This document shows, piece by piece, positions 58,839 through 64,000 of a DNA stretch of 64,000 bases; within the stretch, counting starts at the first letter, position 1, and each line of letters starts with the position of its first letter. The DNA is from an uncultured Sphingomonadaceae bacterium (GTDB lineage Bacteria; Pseudomonadota; Alphaproteobacteria; Sphingomonadales; Sphingomonadaceae): assembly GCA_937996655.1 (NCBI GenBank), contig CALKUK010000011.1, forward strand, positions 62,001 through 126,000, in the 5' to 3' direction. The translations under genes and the position numbers were made by a program. The notes beneath the pieces are model-generated. The model ran no database searches, was not told the origin of the DNA, and was given only the letters and a program-made list of their open reading frames with translations.

Positions 58839-60311
58839 ATGGCTTTTCTGAACAATGCGAACGCGCTCTATATCAACGGAGAATGGGTCACAGCGCCCGA
58901 CTCTGAGCCCGTCATCAATCCGGCGGACGAAAGCGTCATCTCAATGGCGCCGGTCGGCAATGCAGCGATGATGGGCGATGCGATACAGGCTGCGCGGGAC
59001 GCCTTTGACAGAGGGCCCTGGCCGCGCTTGAAGCAGTCGGAGCGCCAGGCCAAGCTGACCGAATTTTTGGATGCCATTGACCGTCGCAAGGCCGAAATCG
59101 TTCAACTGATTGTGGCCGAAGCTGGATCGACCCAGATGTTGGCGGACTATCTACAATACGGCATTCCGATGGCACATGCGCGTCATATGGTTGCGCTGTC
59201 CTCGCGCCCGTCGGTAACGCCGCTGCCGGTTGAAACAACGTTCAATGCGCAAGGAACGATCACCTTAGGTGCGGGCGTCATGTCGCGCGAGCCGGTGGGT
59301 GTTGTCGCTGCGATCTCACCTTACAACTTCCCGTTCTTCCTCAACATCGGCAAGATTATTCCGGCATTGGCCATGGGGTGCACGGTTGTCTTGAAGCCTT
59401 CCCCCTACACGCCGCTTGAAGCTTTGATCCTTGGTGAAATAGCGGATGAAGTAGGCTTGCCGAAAGGTGCGCTCAACATTGTGACCGGTGATGTTGGGAC
59501 CAGTGCCCTGCTCACAAGCGACAAGCGGATCGACCTCATCCATTTCACTGGATCGGATAAGGTGGGCTCCATGATCCAGGCCCAGGCAGCGCCGCACCTG
59601 ATCCGCTGCGTCATGGAATTGGGCGGCAAATCCGCCCTCATTGTCAGGGCGGATGCTGACTTGACCCAGGCAGCTATGGCTGCGTCCTTCTTCTGCACTC
59701 ACGCGGGGCAGGGTTGCGCATTGCCGACGCGACATCTGGTGCACAATTCTGTGCGTGCGCAGTTCGTCGAGACGCTGAAGGGCATGATGAGTCACATCAA
59801 GATCGGAAACCCGATCGATCCCAGCGTCACCTTTGGCCCGCTCATTCGCGAAGTCGCGCGCAAGCGCAGCGAAGACTATGTGGATATTGCCCTTTCCGAA
59901 GGCGCGTCGCTTGTCACCGGCGGGAAGCGGCCAGCAGCGCTCGACAAGGGCTTCTTCTTTGAGCCGACGCTGTTTGACAATGTGAGCAACAGCTCGCGCT
60001 TGGCTCAGGAAGAAGTATTTGGTCCCATCGGTGCCGTCATCGGTTTTGACACGGATGAAGAGGCCATCGCGCTGGCCAATGACAGCGATTTCGGCCTGTC
60101 GGGCGGTATCTTCTCAGCGAATGTCGGGCTTGCTTACGAAATGGCCCTGCAGATCCGGACCGGCGGCGTTTCTATCAATGGCGGTTCAGGCAAGATGTCG
60201 AGCCACGCGCCCTTCGGCGGCATCAAGCGATCAGGCTACGGTCGCGAATATGGCGAAGAGGGACTGAACGAATTTACCTACATCAAATCCATCGGATTCC
60301 ACGGCGCCTAA
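58839..60311 (+). CDS. Aldehyde dehydrogenase (NAD(P)-dependent)
   Basis: A 490-residue ALDH with catalytic C293 in GQGCALPTR, the base in VMELGGKSALIV and cofactor segment HFTGSDKVGSMI. It oxidises an aldehyde to an acid. It is first in a five-gene plus-strand run (ALDH, CoA-transferase, SDR, amidohydrolase, membrane protein). The CoA-transferase begins 11 bases after its stop, so the acid formed is probably loaded on CoA at once. The close kinship with the ALDH at 55212 suggests duplication. Confidence 0.93.
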   Translation: MAFLNNANALYINGEWVTAPDSEPVINPADESVISMAPVGNAAMMGDAIQAARDAFDRGPWPRLKQSERQAKLTEFLDAIDRRKAEIVQLIVAEAGSTQMLADYLQYGIPMAHARHMVALSSRPSVTPLPVETTFNAQGTITLGAGVMSREPVGVVAAISPYNFPFFLNIGKIIPALAMGCTVVLKPSPYTPLEALILGEIADEVGLPKGALNIVTGDVGTSALLTSDKRIDLIHFTGSDKVGSMIQAQAAPHLIRCVMELGGKSALIVRADADLTQAAMAASFFCTHAGQGCALPTRHLVHNSVRAQFVETLKGMMSHIKIGNPIDPSVTFGPLIREVARKRSEDYVDIALSEGASLVTGGKRPAALDKGFFFEPTLFDNVSNSSRLAQEEVFGPIGAVIGFDTDEEAIALANDSDFGLSGGIFSANVGLAYEMALQIRTGGVSINGGSGKMSSHAPFGGIKRSGYGREYGEEGLNEFTYIKSIGFHGA

Positions 60312-60322
60312 GGGAGGCATCA

Positions 60323-61552
60323 ATGGCACAGGTCATGAAGGGCGTTCGCGTCCTCGAAATTGCGCAATTTACATTTGTTCCCGCAGCCGGGGCCGTTCTG
60401 ACCGACTGGGGCGCGGACGTCATCAAGATTGAGCATCCGGTTCGAGGTGATGCACAGAGAGGTATCAAGGAGCTCCAGCGTCTGGCGGTCAATCCACAAC
60501 GATCTTCGCTGATGCAGCACCCAAATCGAGGCAAGCGCAGCGTCGGTGTCGATATTTCGACTGAGGAAGGTCAGCAACTCATCTATGAGATCGCCAAGAC
60601 CTGCGATGTTTTCCTGACCAATTATCTTCCGCAGCATCGGCAGAAATTGAAGATTGATCTGGAACACCTTCGTGCGGCCAATCCGAACATCATTTATGTG
60701 CGCGGGTCGGCCTTTGGAGACAAGGGTCCGGAGCGCGAAAAAGGTGGATTTGACTCGACCGCATATTGGGCGCGCGGCGGCTCGGCCATCCTGGTGACGC
60801 CGAAGGAGCTAGACGGCCCGCTGACCCAGCCGGGGCCGGCCTATGGCGATACCATTGGCGGCATGAACATCGCCGGCGGGATCGCGGCGGCGTTGTTTCA
60901 TCGCGAGCGCACGGGCGAAGCGACAGAGGTTGACGTTTCGCTCCTGTCTTCCGGTGTCTGGGCCACTGCATGCAGCATCGATGTCTGTATCGAGCTCAAG
61001 CAGAATCCCTTTGCAAACCCGCTTCCGGGACAAGATGCAGTTGGCACCAATCCCTTCATGGGCGTGTTCAAGACGTCGGATGGCGGATTTATCAACCTCA
61101 CGGTGCTCTCACCCGGGCCATTGATTGAGGATACCTTTGCGCATCTGGGCCTTGCGGAGTGCGCGCAGGATCCTCGTTTCGCCAAAGTGGAAGACCTGAT
61201 GGCGAATGCGCCTGCGGCCCATTCTCTGGTGAAAGATGCGATGGCCAAGCAGACGTTTGCCCATTGGATCGAAAGACTGAAGACGATGAAGGGCCAATGG
61301 GCCGCCTATCAGTCGCCTGAAGATGTTGCCAATGACGAACAGGTTTTGGCGAACGATCTTATATTTGATGTTGAATCCGCCGATGGCGGGGCGCCGATCA
61401 AGCTTGTGGCCAGCCCCGTGCAGTTCAACCGGCAAGGCATCACCAACACGCGCGCACCGGAAGCTTCTGAGCATACCGAGCTCTTCCTGATGGAACTGGG
61501 GCTTGTGTGGGATCGCATCGAAGAACTGAAATCAAAGGGCGCCATAGCCTGA
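60323..61552 (+). CDS. CaiB/BaiF family III CoA-transferase, single domain
   Basis: A 409-residue family III CoA-transferase of normal length and order: VRVLEIAQFTFVPAAGAVL at the N-terminus, and D176 in AYGDTIGGMNIAGG at the catalytic Asp position, then ERTGEATEVDVSLLSS. It moves CoA from one acyl-CoA to an acid. GGGAGG precedes ATG 60323. It lies between an ALDH and an SDR gene. It serves as an in-window reference for the normal domain order that the protein at 7470 lacks. Confidence 0.92.
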   Translation: MAQVMKGVRVLEIAQFTFVPAAGAVLTDWGADVIKIEHPVRGDAQRGIKELQRLAVNPQRSSLMQHPNRGKRSVGVDISTEEGQQLIYEIAKTCDVFLTNYLPQHRQKLKIDLEHLRAANPNIIYVRGSAFGDKGPEREKGGFDSTAYWARGGSAILVTPKELDGPLTQPGPAYGDTIGGMNIAGGIAAALFHRERTGEATEVDVSLLSSGVWATACSIDVCIELKQNPFANPLPGQDAVGTNPFMGVFKTSDGGFINLTVLSPGPLIEDTFAHLGLAECAQDPRFAKVEDLMANAPAAHSLVKDAMAKQTFAHWIERLKTMKGQWAAYQSPEDVANDEQVLANDLIFDVESADGGAPIKLVASPVQFNRQGITNTRAPEASEHTELFLMELGLVWDRIEELKSKGAIA

Positions 61553-61581
61553 CATTAGAACACGAAATCTGGAGAGAGATT

Positions 61582-62337
61582 ATGCGTTTTTCAAACAAGG
61601 TAGCGATTGTAACCGGCGCAGGGCAGGGCATCGGTGAAACCTATGCCAAGCGACTGGCCGCAGAAGGCGCGTCGGTCGTCGTGGCCGAAATCAATGCCGA
61701 ACAGGGTCAGCGCGTGGCCGATGAAATCAACGCGTCGGGCGGCAAGGCTGTTTTCGTCCGCGTAGACGTGTCAGACGCGGCGTCGTGTCAGGCCATGGCC
61801 GAACAGACGAAAGCGCTCTTTGGTGGGGCTGACTATCTGATCAACAACGCGGCCATCTTTGCTGGTATGCGGTACGAGCCTTTGATGTCGGTCGATCTCG
61901 ATTATTATATGAAGTTTATGGCCGTGAATCTGCATGGCGCGCTTTTCGTGGCGCGTGCTGTTGTGCCATTGATGGAGGCGCGCGGCGGCGGCGCGATTGT
62001 CAACCAATCGTCAACTGCGGCTTACCTCAGTGGATCGGCAGGGGCTTATTACGGCATCTCGAAGCTTGGCACGAATGGGATCACCATGGCGCTTGCTGCA
62101 GAACTCGGGCCAAAGAATATCCGTGTTAACGGGGTCGCCCCCGGGCCGACAATGACCGGTGCGATGCAGCAGGTTGATGAGAGCATCATCAAGGGCATCG
62201 TTTCACAGATGCCGCTCGGCCGCATTGGTGAAACGGATGAGCAGGCCAATGCCGTCTTGTTCCTGTTGTCCGATGAGGCGTCGTTCATCACGGGCCAGAC
62301 ACTCTGCGTCGACGGCGGTATGATCCGCAAACCGTAG
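61582..62337 (+). CDS. SDR family oxidoreductase
   Basis: A 251-residue short-chain dehydrogenase: TGAGQGIGETYAKRL, NNAAIFAGM, catalytic Ser in NQSSTAAYL and YYGISKLGTNG, closing in TGQTLCVDGGMIRKP. GGAGAGAG precedes ATG 61582; the open frame upstream overlaps the CoA-transferase. It resembles the SDRs at 54413 and 11428 in its core blocks. In the operon after ALDH and CoA-transferase, it may work on a hydroxy-acyl-CoA or cyclic alcohol. Confidence 0.92.
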   Translation: MRFSNKVAIVTGAGQGIGETYAKRLAAEGASVVVAEINAEQGQRVADEINASGGKAVFVRVDVSDAASCQAMAEQTKALFGGADYLINNAAIFAGMRYEPLMSVDLDYYMKFMAVNLHGALFVARAVVPLMEARGGGAIVNQSSTAAYLSGSAGAYYGISKLGTNGITMALAAELGPKNIRVNGVAPGPTMTGAMQQVDESIIKGIVSQMPLGRIGETDEQANAVLFLLSDEASFITGQTLCVDGGMIRKP

Positions 62338-62406
62338 GAAATTTTGCCGAGAAGCCGTTCTGGGTGGTTTGGAAAACGCTTGCAATTCCGAGCTCAGCCA
62401 ATAAAC

Positions 62407-62419
62407 TGACGGTTCGTCA
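62407..62419. promoter_or_regulatory. Inverted repeat TGACGGTTCGTCA upstream of amidohydrolase
   Basis: Five-base arms TGACG/CGTCA around GTT, 61 bases before the amidohydrolase start. TGACGGTTCGACA occurs at 45474-45486 near the start of the paralogous amidohydrolase, so the element may control both. Confidence 0.45.
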
Positions 62420-62480
62420 ATAAATGGATCACGGGCGGTGCGGATTTCGCAGACGCCCGATGGCCAAGAGGAGAAGCATC

Positions 62481-63797
62481 ATGGACATGAACGATCTGGT
62501 CATCATCAGCGTTGACGATCACGCTGTGGAGCCGCCGGAGGCCTTCATTCGCCACTATCCCGAAGGCAAAAAGGATCGTGCGCCGAAGATCGTCGATCGA
62601 AATGGTCAGGATGTCTGGGAATGGAATGGGAAAGTCTATCCGACGATCGGCCTGAACGCCGTCGTGGGACGGCCGCGTTCCGAATATGGTATGGAGCCCA
62701 CACGCTTCTCCCAGCTGCGTGAAGGCTGCTTTGATGCCAAGGCGCGCGTGGATGACATGAACGTCAACGGTGTGCTCGCATCACTCAATTTTCCGACCAT
62801 GCCAAGCTTTGCCGGTGGCGTTTTTGTCGCCGCTGCGCAGAATGATCCGGATGAGGCGCTGTTGGCGGTGCGAGCGTGGAACGATTGGCATGTGCAGGAA
62901 TGGTGCGCATCAGCACCAGGCCGGCTGATCCCGATGTGCCTGATCCCGAGTTGGGATATGGATGCGACGTTGGCTGAGATGAAGCGGATGAGCGATCTTG
63001 GCGTGCATGCCGTCTCGTTCTCGGACAATCCCGCGAATGTTGGTCAACCGAGCATTCACAACGAATATTGGGAACCGTTCTGGAAGGCCTGTGTCGACTA
63101 TAAGATGGTCATCAACTGCCATATCGGCACCGGTGCTCGTGCGATGCATCCGTCATCGGAAAGCCCAATTTCGGCCTGGATCACGGCAATGCCGATCAGT
63201 ATTGCGAACTCTGCCGCTGACTGGACCTTTGCCAGCTTCTGGCAACGCTATCCAGATCTGCGCATGGCTTTGTCCGAAGGTGGGATTGGTTGGGTGCCCT
63301 ATTTCTTGGAACGGGCCGATTTCACGTTCGAGCACCACAATGAATGGACGTTTGCCGATATTGGCAAGGGTATGCGCCCGTCGGACATCTTTAAAAAGCA
63401 TATCATCAGTTGCTTCATCGACGATCAGTTCGGCGTGAAGAATCTGGACTATATGAACACCGACATGGTTTGTTATGAATGCGATTATCCGCATTCGGAT
63501 ACTGTATGGCCCAATGTTCCTGAATATCTCTGGGCCTCTGTCAACGGGCTCGACAAGGACGTGGTTGATAAGATCACGCACCTCAACGTCATGCGCGAAT
63601 ATAGCTTCGATGCCTTCGGACTGAACGGTGGTCGCGATAACTGCACCGTCCGCCACCTGCGGGAATTGGGTAAGGACGTAGACGTCTCGCCTCGCGTTGG
63701 TCTCGGCGGGTTGAAGACGGATAGCATGGACCTTATCGGTAAGGCGCGGAAGCCCGTTACCTCCGGTGAAATCGAAAAGATGTTTGCTTCGGCCTGA
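62481..63797 (+). CDS. ACMSD-like amidohydrolase (amidohydrolase family 2)
   Basis: A 438-residue TIM-barrel metal enzyme with SVDDHAVEPPEAF, INCHIGTGARAMH, SEGGIGWVPYFLERADF and YECDYPHSDTVWP, the same blocks as the protein at 44031. AAGAGGAGA precedes ATG 62481. Together with the shared upstream element, the two seem duplicated with their control region. The reaction (hydrolysis, decarboxylation or retro-aldol) cannot be read from sequence. A membrane-protein gene follows after 32 bases. Confidence 0.9.
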   Translation: MDMNDLVIISVDDHAVEPPEAFIRHYPEGKKDRAPKIVDRNGQDVWEWNGKVYPTIGLNAVVGRPRSEYGMEPTRFSQLREGCFDAKARVDDMNVNGVLASLNFPTMPSFAGGVFVAAAQNDPDEALLAVRAWNDWHVQEWCASAPGRLIPMCLIPSWDMDATLAEMKRMSDLGVHAVSFSDNPANVGQPSIHNEYWEPFWKACVDYKMVINCHIGTGARAMHPSSESPISAWITAMPISIANSAADWTFASFWQRYPDLRMALSEGGIGWVPYFLERADFTFEHHNEWTFADIGKGMRPSDIFKKHIISCFIDDQFGVKNLDYMNTDMVCYECDYPHSDTVWPNVPEYLWASVNGLDKDVVDKITHLNVMREYSFDAFGLNGGRDNCTVRHLRELGKDVDVSPRVGLGGLKTDSMDLIGKARKPVTSGEIEKMFASA

Positions 63798-63829
63798 TTA
63801 AGGCAGCCGTTTGAAGAGAGGGAAGTGTA

Positions 63830-64000
63830 ATGGGTCTGACGCTGTTTCGGTTGGCTTTGGCCTTGGGCTGGGGTATTCTCCTATGGATAACAGTTCAAGC
63901 CGGGCTTCAGCTCGGCTTTGAAAAGGCGGGCGATTTCTTCTTCGGCGACATGGCGCATCCATGGCGGGCTCAGTTCAACATCGATTTCGGGTTTCATCTT
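63830..64000 (+). CDS. Membrane protein of unknown function, N-terminal part
   Basis: The gene runs off the right edge; 57 residues are visible. It starts at ATG 63830 behind AGAGAGGGAAG. Residues about 4-26 (LFRLALALGWGILLWITVQA) form a hydrophobic membrane segment, followed by a loop FEKAGDFFFGDMAHPWRAQFN. I do not recognise a family from this part. It is the last gene of the ALDH-amidohydrolase run and may be a membrane carrier or electron-transfer partner, but that is a guess. Confidence 0.6.
   Translation, partial: MGLTLFRLALALGWGILLWITVQAGLQLGFEKAGDFFFGDMAHPWRAQFNIDFGFHL

Noticed and set aside
1..64000. CRISPR arrays, tRNA or rRNA genes, insertion sequences, phage genes
   Set aside because: No spaced repeats, cloverleaf-like stretches, transposase motifs or phage modules were seen on either strand.

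Overview
The window reads as a chromosome-like segment of an alphaproteobacterium, most likely a sphingomonad (Sphingomonadales). This is an inference from the high-GC codon use, the TonB receptor with its EIIVTAR box, and the mix of P450/ferredoxin, family III CoA-transferases, thiolase-like/DUF35 pairs and ACMSD-type amidohydrolases. About 59 genes are visible. I saw no tRNA, rRNA, CRISPR array or insertion sequence. Almost every gene fits one theme: uptake, oxidation, CoA activation and beta-oxidation-like dismantling of a hydrophobic, probably alicyclic or isoprenoid/steroid-like substrate. The substrate itself cannot be read from sequence.

Layout. 1-6021: end of an acyl-CoA synthetase gene, then a minus-strand operon (crotonase, SDR, long and short acyl-CoA dehydrogenases, Zn alcohol dehydrogenase, alpha/beta hydrolase). 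6103-11270: a tightly overlapping minus-strand operon of a 102-aa unknown protein, acyl-CoA synthetase, a crotonase and a CoA-transferase that both look circularly permuted, and a YtcJ-type amidohydrolase. 11428-17236: SDR, epimerase-like protein, acyl-CoA synthetase, two SDRs and a DUF2889 protein. 17363-22825: TonB-dependent receptor, terminator, MFS carrier, crotonase, class A acid phosphatase. 22862-28232: thiolase-like protein, crotonase, double CoA-transferase, divergent TetR. 28287-38513: two amidohydrolases, a fused acyl-CoA dehydrogenase, a FadR-type GntR, a fusion of a triad-less alpha/beta hydrolase with a flavin reductase, thiolase-like/DUF35 pair, second double CoA-transferase. 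38510-49726: APH-like kinase, secreted M20 amidohydrolase, small unknown, three TetRs, two P450s, one ferredoxin, amidohydrolase, SnoaL-like protein, SDR. 49727-54406: two more thiolase-like/DUF35 pairs around a 14-TM-type MFS carrier. 54413-64000: two ALDHs, two SDRs, third P450 with divergent TetR, single-domain CoA-transferase, fourth ACMSD-like amidohydrolase, start of a membrane protein.

How the genes could work together (inference): the receptor and carriers import the substrate; P450s, SDRs and ALDHs oxidise it to acids; synthetases or CoA-transferases make CoA esters; acyl-CoA dehydrogenases and crotonases introduce and hydrate double bonds; thiolase-like/DUF35 complexes split C-C bonds retro-aldol fashion; amidohydrolases and alpha/beta hydrolases open rings or remove acids. 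Regulation is by several TetRs and one GntR. Recurrent 16-bp sites (ACCTAGTTATACAAGT type) precede the receptor, the amidohydrolase/GntR pair, the thiolase operon and an ALDH operon. A different, nearly identical 29-bp element precedes two synthetase/SDR units.
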